NCBI GenBank assembly: GCA_937928595.1
Contig: CALGJV010000011.1
Location: forward strand, 124,001 to 188,000
Length of the DNA: 64,000 bases
Direction of reading: 5' to 3'
Origin: an uncultured Phycisphaerae bacterium
GTDB lineage: Bacteria > Planctomycetota > Phycisphaerae > UBA1845 > Fen-1342
This document shows, one piece after another, positions 17,249 through 26,906 of this stretch; within the stretch, counting starts at the first letter, position 1, and each line of letters opens with the position of its first letter. A model generated the notes under the pieces. The model did not search any database and was not told where the DNA came from. It worked only from the letters and a program-made list of their open reading frames with translations. A program made the translations under genes and the position numbers.

Positions 17249-18997
17249 ATGCCGCACCGCATCCATCCCCCGCCTCCGGCGCGCTACCCGCCGTTGCGCG
17301 CGGCGGCGGCCCTGCGGCGCACGCTGCGCGCCGGCTACCGTCTGGCGGACCTGCGGGCGGACGCTCTCGCCGGGCTGGTCGTCGGCCTTATCGCGCTGCC
17401 CTTGTCCATGGCGCTGGCCATTGCCACGGGCGTGCCGCCGCAGCACGGTCTGTACACCGCGATCGTGGCCGGGACCGTCGCGGCGCTGCTGGGCGGCTCC
17501 CCCGTGCAGGTGACCGGCCCGACGGCGGCTTTCGTCGTCGTCCTGGCGCCCCTGGCGACCCAGTTCGGCCTGGTGGGGCTGATGCTCGCGACGGCGTTCG
17601 CCGGGGGGCTGCTCGTGCTGATGGGCGTGGCCCGGCTCGGCCGCCTGATCGAGTTCGTGCCCTTCCCGGTGACCACCGGGTTCACCGCAGGCATCGCCAT
17701 CGTGATCGCGACGCTCCAGACGCGCGATTTGCTCGGACTGCGCGTGGAGCACATGCCGGACCATTTCCTCGAGCGGGTGGCAACGCTGGTGCAGGCCGGC
17801 CCGACCGCGCGGTGGCCGGACATGGCCGTGGGCGCGTTGACTCTGGTCGCGCTGTTCCTCCTGCCGCGCGTCGTGCGACGCTTTCCCGCACCCCTGATCG
17901 CCCTGCCGCTCGGCGTTATGCTCGCGCTCCTGCTGAGCCATTCCGGATACCCGTGCGAAACGATTCAGTCGCGCTTTCACGGGATTCCGCAATCCCCGCC
18001 CGTGCCGCTGTGGCCGTGGGCGTTCGACGGACCGCCCGCCGGGACCCAACCGCTCACGCCGGACGCGCTTCGCCCCCTGCTGCTCGCCTCCGTGACCATC
18101 GCACTGTTGGGGGCGATCGAGTCGCTGCTGTCGGCCGTGGTCGGCGCGGGCATGTCCGGGCAGGAGCACGACCCGGACGCCGAGCTGATCGCGCAGGGCG
18201 CGGCCAATCTCGTCGCGCCGTTCTTCGGCGGGTTCGCGGCCACGGGGGCGATCGCGCGCACCGCCACCAACATCCGCTCCGGAGCGCGTTCCCCGCTGGC
18301 GGCCGTGTTCCACTCCGTTTTTCTCCTCGTCGGCGTTCTGGTGGCCGCCCCGTGGCTGGGCTACCTGCCGATGGCGTCGATGGCGGCGCTGCTGGTGGTC
18401 GTGGCGTGGAACATGAGCGAGGTCCGCCACGTCGTGCACATGCTCCGCGTCGCCCCGCGCAGCGACAACTTGATCATGCTGACGTGCCTCGGCCTGACGG
18501 TGCTGTTCGACATGACCGTCGCCGTGACGGTCGGCGTCGCGCTGGCGGCCCTGCTGTTCATGCAGCGGATGGCCGAGCTGACGGGCGTGCGACTGGTGAC
18601 GCAGATGCCGACGCCCCTGGCGCGGCCGTTGCCCCCGGGCATCCTCGTTTACGAGGTCGCCGGCCCGCTGTTTTTCGGGGCGGCCCAGCGCGCCATGAAC
18701 GCGATCAAGGCCGTCGATCGCTCCGTCGCGGTGGTCGTGCTCGACCTGCGGGCCGTGCCCGTGATGGACGCGACGGGGCTGGTCAACCTCGAATCTGCGC
18801 TGCGGAAGCTCCACGACGCGCAGATCTACACCATCATCGCCGGGATCCAGGACCAGCCGCTGGCGTTGCTGGCGCGGGCCGGTTGGAAGCACCGCGACTG
18901 GCTATCGGTCTATCGCTCGTTCGAACACGGCATCGAAACCGCGTGCAATCTCGCACACCTGCTGCCGCTGGGTAACCCGGCCGCGGCACGGTCGTAG
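17249..18997 (+). CDS. SulP-family inorganic anion transporter with STAS domain
   Basis: 582 residues. Membrane part with the SulP signature around residues 35-85 (DALAGLVVGLIALPLSMALA, ATGVPPQHGLYTAIVAG, LGGSPVQVTGPTAAFVV) and a second signature at GGFAATGAIARTATNIRSGA near 330. A C-terminal STAS domain (about 455-560) includes VLDLRAVPVMDATGLVNLESA, with the D-A-T-G site that takes up phosphate in antisigma antagonists. Family members carry sulfate, bicarbonate, molybdate or dicarboxylates, usually as symporters; no assimilation genes nearby narrow the substrate. The ATG at 17249 is preceded by GAGGT at 17236-17240. Frame remains open upstream but crosses the promoter. Confidence 0.9.
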   Translation: MPHRIHPPPPARYPPLRAAAALRRTLRAGYRLADLRADALAGLVVGLIALPLSMALAIATGVPPQHGLYTAIVAGTVAALLGGSPVQVTGPTAAFVVVLAPLATQFGLVGLMLATAFAGGLLVLMGVARLGRLIEFVPFPVTTGFTAGIAIVIATLQTRDLLGLRVEHMPDHFLERVATLVQAGPTARWPDMAVGALTLVALFLLPRVVRRFPAPLIALPLGVMLALLLSHSGYPCETIQSRFHGIPQSPPVPLWPWAFDGPPAGTQPLTPDALRPLLLASVTIALLGAIESLLSAVVGAGMSGQEHDPDAELIAQGAANLVAPFFGGFAATGAIARTATNIRSGARSPLAAVFHSVFLLVGVLVAAPWLGYLPMASMAALLVVVAWNMSEVRHVVHMLRVAPRSDNLIMLTCLGLTVLFDMTVAVTVGVALAALLFMQRMAELTGVRLVTQMPTPLARPLPPGILVYEVAGPLFFGAAQRAMNAIKAVDRSVAVVVLDLRAVPVMDATGLVNLESALRKLHDAQIYTIIAGIQDQPLALLARAGWKHRDWLSVYRSFEHGIETACNLAHLLPLGNPAAARS

Positions 18998-19101
18998 GAC
19001 GGTCCGACGGGCTGGCTCCGCAGACCGCCCGGCCGCCGCGTCGAGACCCCGCGCGGCCCGCGGCGCAGCGGGCCCCGCGGGCAACGCCAGCGAGCCCCCG
19101 C

Positions 19102-21150
19102 TCACGGCCGCGTCAGCTCCGCCACGTCCCGCGCCGTGAGTCGGAACACGAACAGACCCGCGCCGATCCGCTCGTCCGGGACGCGGTCCGCCAGGCGGCT
19201 GAGGAGCCGCTTGTATCGCAGCTCTGCGAACTCGACCGCCGCCTGCTCCCGAAGCTGCGCCTTCTCCGGCGGTTCGCCCGGCTCCGGAGTCGACGTCGCG
19301 ATCCGACCCAGCGACTCGTACGCCGCGCGGCTCCGCGCGGTCCAGTACCCTCGGCGGATCTCCGGATCGTACACGCCGAGCAGTTGCGTGACGCTCACGA
19401 CGTAGGTGCCCGCGTCCAGGTCCGCGCGCGGCGCCCAGTCGAAGTGGCTGGGCAGCGAGCGGCACGGCACGTAGGCCGGCGGCGGGACGCTGCCGAAGTA
19501 CGCGAGCTTGAGCGGCTCGTCCGGGTGGGTCCGGGCCCAGGCCGCCAGCCGCAACAGGTCTTGGCCCCAGTCGAGGTTGCTGTCCGCGAGGTACAGGTGC
19601 CCGCGCGACCGCCCGCCCACCACTTCGTTGAAATACGCCAGATAGTGCGGAAACGTGCTCAGGTTCGCTCCCGCCAGCCAGAGCAGCAGCATGCCCAGCA
19701 CGACGCGCGGCCCGCGCCCGCCGAGCCACGCGACCGCACCGCCCGCGAGCACGCAAAGCAGCGGATACAGCGGCAACAGGTGGCGGTGCCCGATGTTCAG
19801 GTGCGCTGTCATGCTGCTCAGGCCGTGCACCGCCCAGAACCCGAGGATGCCCAGAAGCAACAGCGGCGAGCGTACCGGCACCCGCCGCAGCGCCAGCGCT
19901 GCCAGACCGGCCGCCGCGAGCAGAAGCGTCGCCAGAGGGGTCTTGATGAGCAACGCGATCGGAAAGTAGCTCGCCCAGCCGGTCGTGGAGTACGCCCCGC
20001 ACAGGTACGCGTACCGTTGCCCGGTCAGAAACCGCACGCGCGCCAGGCCGAACACGTACGCATCGGGCAGCAGGTGATACTCGGCGGCGGCGACCAGCCC
20101 GCGCGTCACCGGATCGGTTCGCGGCCGTCCGGTTGCGGGGTCCAGCAGCGCGATCTGCCAGTCTTGCTCGAGCCGGGCCTGGGTCTGTTGCATGCGCTCC
20201 TGCACCTCGGCCGGAACGGGTCCGGGCGGAGGAGACGGCAGGATCGTGCTCTGACCCTGGTACGCCGCCCAGATGCCGCCCCACGCGGCCAGCCCCAGCA
20301 CGCCGACCAGCGCGAGCACCGTCGGCACCCGCTCCGCCGGTCGCACGAGCGGCCGCGGGCCCGCGGGCGTGGGGCCGACTGCGGACGAGCGCCCGGCCAG
20401 CTCGAGCGGTGCGCGGCGGAAAACGGCCACGGCGGCCATCACAGCCAGCGCGGGCAGCACGACCGGCCAGGACATCTTCGTCCCGGGCAGCACCGCGACG
20501 GCGCCGGCGGCGGCCAGCAGCCGCGGCCACGAGACGCGCTCCAGCAAACGCGCGACCGTCAGCAGCACGAGCGTGTTGGCGAGCGTGATGGGCAGGTCGG
20601 TGGTGATCAGACGCCCGTGGGCGAGCAGGGTCGGGTCGAGCGCGGCCAGCGCCAGAGCGACCAGTGCCGCCGCGGGACCGTAGAGGTGCCGGGCCGTGGC
20701 GTACGTGGCGGCGACGGTCGCGAGCAGCAGCACGACCATCAGGCACCGACCGAGCACGATGAAGTGGTGGCGGTTCTCCGTGCCGAAGAGCCAGCGGATG
20801 GCGAAGGCGTTGCAGTCGGCCGCGAGCCAGGCGGGGTCGTCGGGTGGCGGCCAGTGCGGATCGACGAACAGCAGCGGCAGTGCGGCCCAGATCCGGCCGA
20901 GCGGCGGGTGGTCGGGCGACAGGCGGTAATCCGCTTGCGTCAGCGCGGCGTAACCGGCCGCGAGGTGGAACGGTTCGTCGAAGGTGGCGCTGTCGGTGCG
21001 AAGGGACAGCCCGGCCAGCCCGGCGGTGACGACCAGCGCCGCGACCACGAGCAGCGCGTGGACGCGCGGCCCGAGCACGCCGGCCGACGACCGCGCAGGG
21101 CCGCGCGTCGCGGGCGGTGCGATTCTCGCGGAGAGTGTCGGCTCAGGCAC
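19102..21150 (-). CDS. GT39-like membrane glycosyltransferase
   Basis: 682 residues with about eleven membrane segments. Near residue 54 DSATFDEPFHLAAGYAAL provides the acidic site used by ArnT/PMT-like GT-C enzymes; SPDHPPLGRIWAALP near 78 is the usual HPPL motif. Further along are NIGHRHLLPLYPLLCVLAGG and ADSNLDWGQDLLRLAAW (about 500-535), typical of GT39-type proteins. It should transfer a sugar from a polyprenyl-phosphate donor at the outer face of the inner membrane. Start is GTG 21150; a -10-like TACCCT lies seven bases upstream on the minus strand (21158-21163), suggesting a leaderless mRNA. A GT4 gene lies just upstream on the same strand. Confidence 0.8.
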   Translation of the reverse strand: MPEPTLSARIAPPATRGPARSSAGVLGPRVHALLVVAALVVTAGLAGLSLRTDSATFDEPFHLAAGYAALTQADYRLSPDHPPLGRIWAALPLLFVDPHWPPPDDPAWLAADCNAFAIRWLFGTENRHHFIVLGRCLMVVLLLATVAATYATARHLYGPAAALVALALAALDPTLLAHGRLITTDLPITLANTLVLLTVARLLERVSWPRLLAAAGAVAVLPGTKMSWPVVLPALAVMAAVAVFRRAPLELAGRSSAVGPTPAGPRPLVRPAERVPTVLALVGVLGLAAWGGIWAAYQGQSTILPSPPPGPVPAEVQERMQQTQARLEQDWQIALLDPATGRPRTDPVTRGLVAAAEYHLLPDAYVFGLARVRFLTGQRYAYLCGAYSTTGWASYFPIALLIKTPLATLLLAAAGLAALALRRVPVRSPLLLLGILGFWAVHGLSSMTAHLNIGHRHLLPLYPLLCVLAGGAVAWLGGRGPRVVLGMLLLWLAGANLSTFPHYLAYFNEVVGGRSRGHLYLADSNLDWGQDLLRLAAWARTHPDEPLKLAYFGSVPPPAYVPCRSLPSHFDWAPRADLDAGTYVVSVTQLLGVYDPEIRRGYWTARSRAAYESLGRIATSTPEPGEPPEKAQLREQAAVEFAELRYKRLLSRLADRVPDERIGAGLFVFRLTARDVAELTRP

Positions 21151-21237
21151 GCGCGGCAGGGTACCGGCCGGCGGACAGCGCTGGAAGTGCGGCCGTCGAC
21201 GCCGCGGCCCTGCTGCGGGTGTTCCGGCACGTGACGC

Positions 21238-22593
21238 TTATCGCGAACCCGGCGTGAGCTGCTCGTACAGCGCCCACGTCTCCACGGCCATGCGTTCGGC
21301 CGTGAACTGCGCCCGCACGGCCTCCTGGCCGCGGCGTCCGAGTTCGCGGCGGTGCGGCGCGTCGTCGGCCAGGGCCGCCAGCGCGGCAACCAGGGCGTCG
21401 TCGTCGCCCGCCGGGTGCAGCACACCGCCGCCGGTCGCGGCGAGCAGCTCGGGAAAGGCTCCGTGGTCCGGGAGGACGGCCGGCACGCCGGCCGCGAGCG
21501 CCTCGAGTACGGGGTAGCCCTTCGACTCGACGTAGCGCGTCGGCAGGCAGAGGAGATCCGCTGCCCAGAGCACGGCGGACTTGGCCGCGCGGTCCACCTC
21601 GCCGAGGAACTCGACCGCGTCGTCGCCGGCGCGAGCGCGGGCCTCGGACACGATGTCGGCCGCCCACGCCCGCTCGGTCGGCGGGACGTATCCCGCAGCC
21701 CACAAACGCGCGGCGCGGCCGGCGGACCGGAGGGCGACAACGGCCCGCACGGCCCGGTCGAAGCCCTTCTCGGGACAGATGCGGGCAAGGTACGCGACCG
21801 TCAGCGGCGACGCGGCGGGCGTCTCCGCCGTGCTGCCGGCGGCGGCCGAGGCGGGCACGTCCCCCGGTGGCGGGCCGCCGATGCCGGGCGTCGCGGGGGG
21901 CGCGAAGTCGGCGACGCGAATCCCCATCGCGATCGTGTGAACGCGCTCGGCCGGGAGCGCGAAATGCTCGGCGGCGCGAGCGGCGTAGTAGCGCGTCGGG
22001 GCGACGAACGCGTCGATGTCGCGGGCGGCCTCCGCGATGCGGTGGAGAACCCGTTCGCGCCAGGGATCCGGCAGGGCATCCACGAAGATATCTTCACCGC
22101 TCAGACCGCACACGAGGGGCACGCCGAGGGTCGCCCGCAGCCGGGGCGCGACGCCCGCAAACAAGAGGTTCGGCAGGTGAACGACACTCGGTTGAAGCGA
22201 CCGCAGCGTGCTCTCGAGGCGCACGAATTCCTTGCGGAGCGGCCCGCGCTCGCCCTCCAGGACGGCGAGCGTGAGCGGACCGAGCTCCTGTGGCCGCGTG
22301 CTGCCGCCCCGTCGGCCGGCCCAACGCAGCAGAGCGGGGTGATCGAGCAGGCGGTCCAGCCAGACCGGCGTGCGGCGGAACAGCGGCAAAGTTTGCTGAA
22401 GGTAGACGTTCACCCCGCCGAAATGCACGTCGGTCCGACTCACATCCTCCTCGTCCGTCCGTAGCGGCGTGTAGAGCGGCAGCAGCACGACGTCGCGGCC
22501 CTGGGCGCGGAGCGTCGCGGCGAGGCGCGCGTCTTGCAGACAGCTTCCGCAGTACATGCCGCCCGCGCCGGCGGCGAGTTGAACGACGCGCAT
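21238..22593 (-). CDS. glycosyltransferase family 4 protein
   Basis: 451 residues. GT-B fold: the N-terminal domain begins MRVVQLAAGAGGMYCGSC, a form common in retaining GT4 enzymes that take a glycine-rich first loop; VCGLSGEDIFVDALP and RYYAARAAEHFALP mark the mid-domain. The C-terminal nucleotide-sugar domain has VAYLARICPEKGFDRAVRAV near 260 and GYPVLEALAAGVPAVLPDHG near 370, where the E is the usual donor-binding residue. It is expected to build a cytoplasmic precursor of a surface glycan. ATG 22593 has AGAGGAG nine bases upstream. 87 bases before the GT39-like gene on the same strand, so the two may be co-expressed. Product unknown. Confidence 0.87.
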   Translation of the reverse strand: MRVVQLAAGAGGMYCGSCLQDARLAATLRAQGRDVVLLPLYTPLRTDEEDVSRTDVHFGGVNVYLQQTLPLFRRTPVWLDRLLDHPALLRWAGRRGGSTRPQELGPLTLAVLEGERGPLRKEFVRLESTLRSLQPSVVHLPNLLFAGVAPRLRATLGVPLVCGLSGEDIFVDALPDPWRERVLHRIAEAARDIDAFVAPTRYYAARAAEHFALPAERVHTIAMGIRVADFAPPATPGIGGPPPGDVPASAAAGSTAETPAASPLTVAYLARICPEKGFDRAVRAVVALRSAGRAARLWAAGYVPPTERAWAADIVSEARARAGDDAVEFLGEVDRAAKSAVLWAADLLCLPTRYVESKGYPVLEALAAGVPAVLPDHGAFPELLAATGGGVLHPAGDDDALVAALAALADDAPHRRELGRRGQEAVRAQFTAERMAVETWALYEQLTPGSR

Positions 22594-22745
22594 GCGGCAT
22601 GGCTCCTCTGACGCTGGCGGCGCCGCTCGTCGGGCCGGGCCGCGGCGAAGCCCTGCGGCCGCCCGTCGGCCTGCCGCAGCGTACCATACACCCGGCGGGG
22701 CTGCGGGGCCGACGCCGCGCACCGGTTCGCCGCCGAGGATCGCGG

Positions 22746-24032
22746 ATGAGCGACTTTCGAACAGAGGTTCGCACTGCGGGGCGCGCATGGTGGCTGGTGG
22801 GCGGAACGTGCGCGCTGGTCCTGGCGTTCGCGGCATCGGGACAGACCTCGCGCCCGGCGACTCGGCCGGACATATCGCCGGTGTCGCGCACGTGGCCGGT
22901 CTTCCGCGGAGACGCGCGCAACAGCGGGGTCGCTCGCGGGCCGCTTGCCGACCGGCCGGTCGTTCGCTGGCAACGCGAGCTCGGCGCCGGCATTTCCGCC
23001 ACGGCGGCGATCTCGGACGGTCGCGTGTTTGTCGGCGACGAAGACGGGCGGCTGACCGCGCTCGCGTTGACGGACGGCCGCGTGTTGTGGCAGGTGCCCG
23101 GAACGGAGTCGGTGGAGGCGCCCGTCGCAGTGCATGACGGACTCGTGTTGTGGGCCGACAGCGGCGGAACGGTGCGAGCCGGTGACGTGGTGACCGGGAC
23201 GGTGCGCTGGACAGCGCAGACCGCCGGCCGCGTGATGGCGGGGCCGATGCCCGCCGGCGACCTCGTCCTCGTGGGCTCGTACGACGGGCATGTGTACGGG
23301 CTGCGGCGCAACGATGGGACCGTGGCGTGGAGATACGACGCGGGCGAGCGGGTGCACGGCACGCCGGCGATCGTCGGAGAGTTCGCGCTCGTGGCGGCCT
23401 GCGACGCACACCTGCATGTGCTGCGGATCGCCGACGGCATGCCGGTGCGGCGCGTCGCGATCGGTTCGGTGAGCGGGTCGGCTGCGGCGGTCGCGGGCGA
23501 TCGTGTCGTGCTGGGGACGTACGGGCAGCAGGTCGTGGCGCTCGACTGGCGGCGGGGTGAAGTCCTATGGCGATTCGAGGACAAAGAGCGCGGGCACCCG
23601 TTCCTGTCTTCGGCGGCCATCGCCGGATCGGTGGTGGTGATCGGGGGGCAGGACCGGCACATCCGGGCGCTGAATCTTGACGACGGACGCGAGCGCTGGC
23701 GTTTCACGACGAAGGGCAAGGTCGACTCGTCGCCGGTGGTCGTGGTGAACGGGGAAGCGAGGCCGCCGGCGGGGCCCTCGACCGGTGGACCAGCGGCCGG
23801 CTCGCGACTGGCGGTCCCGGCGGACGACCCCGGAGAAGGGATATCCGACGGGCGGGCGTTCTTCGGGTCGGCGGACGGGCGGGTGTACGGGGTTGACCTG
23901 AGGACCGGAGCTGAGGTCTGGCGGTTCGATGCAGGGGGGGTCGTTTCGGCATCACCGGCGGTGGCCGACGGTTGCCTGGTGATCGGGACGGCCGACGGCG
24001 TGATTTATTGTTGGGGCGAAGTTCGTAAATAA
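22746..24032 (+). CDS. PQQ-type beta-propeller repeat protein, exported
   Basis: 428 residues. A signal peptide (WWLVGGTCALVLAFAASG) is followed by WPVFRGDARNSGV, the usual opening of PQQ_2-type propellers, and then about eight repeats of the form V-x-V-G-x-x-D-G-x-L-x-A-L-x-x-x-D-G-x-x-x-W. Such proteins range from BamB-like scaffolds to PQQ enzymes; no cofactor-binding or dehydrogenase residues stand out, so a structural or binding role is safer. A repeat-free insertion (about residues 330-370, Pro/Gly-rich) breaks the propeller. ATG 22746 with GAGGAT upstream; divergent from the GT4 gene. Confidence 0.78.
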   Translation: MSDFRTEVRTAGRAWWLVGGTCALVLAFAASGQTSRPATRPDISPVSRTWPVFRGDARNSGVARGPLADRPVVRWQRELGAGISATAAISDGRVFVGDEDGRLTALALTDGRVLWQVPGTESVEAPVAVHDGLVLWADSGGTVRAGDVVTGTVRWTAQTAGRVMAGPMPAGDLVLVGSYDGHVYGLRRNDGTVAWRYDAGERVHGTPAIVGEFALVAACDAHLHVLRIADGMPVRRVAIGSVSGSAAAVAGDRVVLGTYGQQVVALDWRRGEVLWRFEDKERGHPFLSSAAIAGSVVVIGGQDRHIRALNLDDGRERWRFTTKGKVDSSPVVVVNGEARPPAGPSTGGPAAGSRLAVPADDPGEGISDGRAFFGSADGRVYGVDLRTGAEVWRFDAGGVVSASPAVADGCLVIGTADGVIYCWGEVRK

Positions 24033-24436
24033 CGCATAGACAATATATTGCGCGTTCAGCGTGATCGCTTGGCGCGGCCGCGGGCCGGCGGCGACCGGGT
24101 CCATCGCCCCTTGAAGACCCGGTTTCTGTCGCCCGCAAGTCCGATTTCGGCTTGTTCGAGTCGCCGGTCGGGGCACACGAAAATGCGACTGAAAGCGCTT
24201 GCAATCCGGGTTTCCCGTGATACACTGCAAGTATGAGGGCGTGCCTCGTTACACGTCGGCACGAGGCCCTGCATTAATCGCTCGGGCGGCCCGCGGCCGG
24301 GGACCACCGGGCGATTGCGGCCGACGCGGCACGCTCGGCGTCATGTTCGTCTGCTGGCTGTCGTCCCCTGGGCGAGTGAGCCGGACTCCGACGGAGTTGC
24401 CGTCGGCGGCGGCTGGCTCGCACGAGGAGACGAGCG
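24033..24436. other. long intergenic region and leader before a prepilin-like gene
   Basis: About 400 bases without a gene. The first 30 bases are AT-rich (GTAAATAACGCATAGACAATATATTG), a strong contrast to the surroundings. A promoter lies at 24200-24227. The resulting leader of about 200 bases has a hairpin, GCCTCG (24244-24249) with CGAGGC (24262-24267), and further GC-rich self-complementary stretches. I see no known riboswitch. Confidence 0.5.
24200..24227 (+). promoter_or_regulatory. promoter TTGCAA-N16-TACACT with extended -10
   Basis: TTGCAA (24200-24205) and TACACT (24222-24227), the -10 preceded by TG at 24219-24220. The same TTGCAAT...GATACACT text occurs on the other strand at 44225-44197. 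Transcription would start near 24235. Confidence 0.6.
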
Positions 24437-25429
24437 ATGAGGAACATCTCGATGCGCGGATTCGCACTAGCTCACGGCCGTCGGGATCTCGGGGGAAGGG
24501 GGCTATCCAACCCCGGCTCGCATCCCGCCGCCACCTCCGCCCGGCCCGCCCCCGCCTTCACGTTAATTGAGCTTCTGGTCGTCGTCGCGATTATCGCCCT
24601 CCTGATCAGCATTTTGCTGCCGGCGTTGCAGGGGGCGCGGAACACCGCTCGGACGACGGTGTGTGCGTCGAACATGCACCAGTTGGCGCTCGCGACGAAG
24701 TACTACTCCGACGACCATCGTGGGTATCTGCCGTGGATTCCGGGCAGCCCGGAGAGCGGCTACGTGAACTATCCGTACGAGCAGGCCAACCAGATCCTGA
24801 TCCTCTGGCCGTACGTGAAGAACCACAAGCTGTTCCGGTGCCCGTCGGCGTACGGGGAGAACTCGGTCAAATCGCTGTACGGGAAGGTGTTGGGGACGCA
24901 GCCCCCGGACCAGGCTACGAACCTGTCACGGTACTTCATCAGCAAGTCGAACGACTATTACCTGCAGACGGCGTACCGGGAAAACTGGTGGCCGGAGTTC
25001 AACCCGTTCGACCTCGGCGACGCCGACGAGTTCCCGGAGCTGTACACGGAGTACTGGTTCAACGACTACACGTCGTCGCTGCGGCAGAACGACTCGAGCG
25101 GCAGCCACGGTGTGCAGCTGCTCGACGCCCGCGGCCTGCCGCTGCCCGCGATGAACGGCGGCCGGGTGGACGCGATTGCGCGCCCGGCGCTCGCGGTGCC
25201 GTTCGCCGAGTATGACTGGTCGCTGAAAGCGAACCAGCTCCGGCACAACGGGGGCATGAACCTGGGATTCCTGGACGGGCACGTGGAGCGGAAGGCGAAG
25301 AAGAAGTTCTACGACCTGGACGGTCGGCCGGCGAACGCGTCGACGAAGGCCGAAGACTGGGATCCCTGGGGGAATCGGCCGTTCTACTGCTGGGGTCTGA
25401 CACTGTACGGGAAGGATTGGCTGCGTTAA
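24437..25429 (+). CDS. prepilin-like protein with N-terminal methylation motif and H-X9-DG tail
   Basis: 330 residues. A long basic leader of about 40 residues precedes [19 protein letters not shown], the type IV prepilin/pseudopilin signal and N-terminal helix. The residue before the F is Ala rather than the usual Gly. The C-terminal part contains [15 protein letters not shown], the H-X9-DG signature of the large planctomycete/verrucomicrobial prepilin-like (DUF1559-related) group. Such proteins are anchored in the inner membrane and may form pseudopili or be sorted to the surface; their roles are unknown. ATG 24437 has GAGGAGACGAGCG before it. It begins a run of secreted proteins. Confidence 0.83.
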   Translation: MRNISMRGFALAHGRRDLGGRGLSNPGSHPAATSARPAPAFTLIELLVVVAIIALLISILLPALQGARNTARTTVCASNMHQLALATKYYSDDHRGYLPWIPGSPESGYVNYPYEQANQILILWPYVKNHKLFRCPSAYGENSVKSLYGKVLGTQPPDQATNLSRYFISKSNDYYLQTAYRENWWPEFNPFDLGDADEFPELYTEYWFNDYTSSLRQNDSSGSHGVQLLDARGLPLPAMNGGRVDAIARPALAVPFAEYDWSLKANQLRHNGGMNLGFLDGHVERKAKKKFYDLDGRPANASTKAEDWDPWGNRPFYCWGLTLYGKDWLR

Positions 25430-25491
25430 CGCGTTACATCGTGGACTGTGGGAAGTGGACTGACTGGAGGCACGGTGGCAGGGGCAACGTC

Positions 25492-26814
25492 ATGAAGCAC
25501 ACGCTACTGGTCTTGGCGGTTCTTGGATCGATCATGCCTGGATTCGCACTTGCGCGGCAACAGGTGCTCCCGAACGGCAGCTACGAATTCGCGACCCTGG
25601 ACGGTGAAGGCCGGCTGATCCCGGACGGCTGGAACTCATTCGGCGGCGCGGTGCAATCGGCGGACTTCGCCTGGGACGGCGGGTTCAGCGCGCTGGCCAG
25701 CGTCCGAACCGACGCTTACGTCGGGCTGTATCGCGACACGGTGACCGTCGGAGCGAACACCCGCATTTTGATGAAGGCGCGGGCCTACCACCCGGCGGCG
25801 TTTCCGATCGCCGAACCGATCAAGGCGGGGATGAAGCTGGAGTTTCGGCCGCCGGAAGGGCTGGAATTGCCGCCACCGGTCGAGAACCTGGCGTTCGACG
25901 TGAACGCCCCGTTCGACCAGTGGGTGCTCGTGTCCGTGTCGTCGGTCGTGCCGGCCGGCGTTTCCAGCGCGAAAGCCGTGCTGATCTCGTTCGAGTTTCC
26001 GGATCCGCCGGACGTGCCGCTGACGAACGGGCAGTTGTTTGTTGATTCGGCGTTCGCCTCGGTCTCGTCGAACCCGGGCGTGAACCTCCTGTCGAACGAG
26101 AGCTTCGAGAGCGGCACGAGCGGCCAGAACGGCATGCCGCCCTGGATCGAGTTCGCCGATTCGCTGCCGGTCGGGACCGGGGCCCGCAAGGCCTGTCTCG
26201 TGTCGGGCGTTCCGGCGCAGGATGGCAACTGCGTCGTCCGTTTCACCGGCGGGACGGCGGGGCTGTTTCAGGAAATCCCCGTCACGCCGGGCGACACGCT
26301 GACCGTGTCGGCGTACTTCCGCACGCGGGCTTCAAGCCCGTACAACGATCCGCGAGCCCTGGCCGGCGTGAAGATCGAATGGTCGGGCGGCTCGTGGCCC
26401 ACGCCGAACATCGACGTCGTGCCGAATGCCAACCCGATCTCGGGCACGACGAACATCATCACGGCGGCCTCGCCGACGGACACCTGGGTGCCCATCTCGA
26501 TCGATTACACCATGCCGGCGAACAAGTCGGCGCTGCTGCGGGCCACCGTGATCAACGCCTTCGGCCCCGGCAACACCGACGTGTATTTCGACGGGTTCGA
26601 GATGGTGCTGACCAACGTCTTCAACGGCTCGGACGTGAACGCGGACAACGCTGAAGACCTGATCGACATCGCCACCTTGCAGCGCGTGTACACCGGCCCG
26701 GGTGCCGAGCTCAAGTACCTCGGCCTGGTGTATGACCACGACGAGAACGGCGCTCTCGAGCCGTCGGACGTGACGTACACACTGCAGCGCATGACCGGCC
26801 CGGTCAGTCCGTGA
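25492..26814 (+). CDS. secreted protein with carbohydrate-binding-like domains and dockerin-like C terminus
   Basis: 440 residues. Signal peptide (HTLLVLAVLGSIMPGFALA), then two beta-sandwich-like regions. Each has the sequence style of CBM_4_9-type modules: GSYEFATLDGEG near 25 and NLLSNESFESGTSGQNGMPP near 200. The C terminus, about 379-435, has DVNADNAEDLIDIATLQRVY and YDHDENGALEPSDVTYTLQRM, two Ca-binding loops spaced as in type I dockerins. No catalytic motif is visible. It follows the prepilin-like gene by 62 bases and is likely co-transcribed. No cohesin is seen in the window, so the dockerin label is structural only. Confidence 0.7.
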   Translation: MKHTLLVLAVLGSIMPGFALARQQVLPNGSYEFATLDGEGRLIPDGWNSFGGAVQSADFAWDGGFSALASVRTDAYVGLYRDTVTVGANTRILMKARAYHPAAFPIAEPIKAGMKLEFRPPEGLELPPPVENLAFDVNAPFDQWVLVSVSSVVPAGVSSAKAVLISFEFPDPPDVPLTNGQLFVDSAFASVSSNPGVNLLSNESFESGTSGQNGMPPWIEFADSLPVGTGARKACLVSGVPAQDGNCVVRFTGGTAGLFQEIPVTPGDTLTVSAYFRTRASSPYNDPRALAGVKIEWSGGSWPTPNIDVVPNANPISGTTNIITAASPTDTWVPISIDYTMPANKSALLRATVINAFGPGNTDVYFDGFEMVLTNVFNGSDVNADNAEDLIDIATLQRVYTGPGAELKYLGLVYDHDENGALEPSDVTYTLQRMTGPVSP

Positions 26815-26906
26815 GGATGGTCCGCACGGAGACTGGACCCGGAGATCGGAGTGTGCCGGACAGGTGTCTGCGGCACCTTGTGACCTGAGAGGAGGAGGAC
26901 CGGATT

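Noticed and set aside
24033-24200. AT-rich patch as a replication origin
   Set aside because: No DnaA boxes or dnaA/gyrB/parAB genes nearby. A short AT-rich patch with a promoter is a simpler reading.
24235-24436. Leader of the prepilin-like gene as a riboswitch
   Set aside because: It can fold, but I see no conserved core of a known class such as c-di-GMP-I, cobalamin or TPP.
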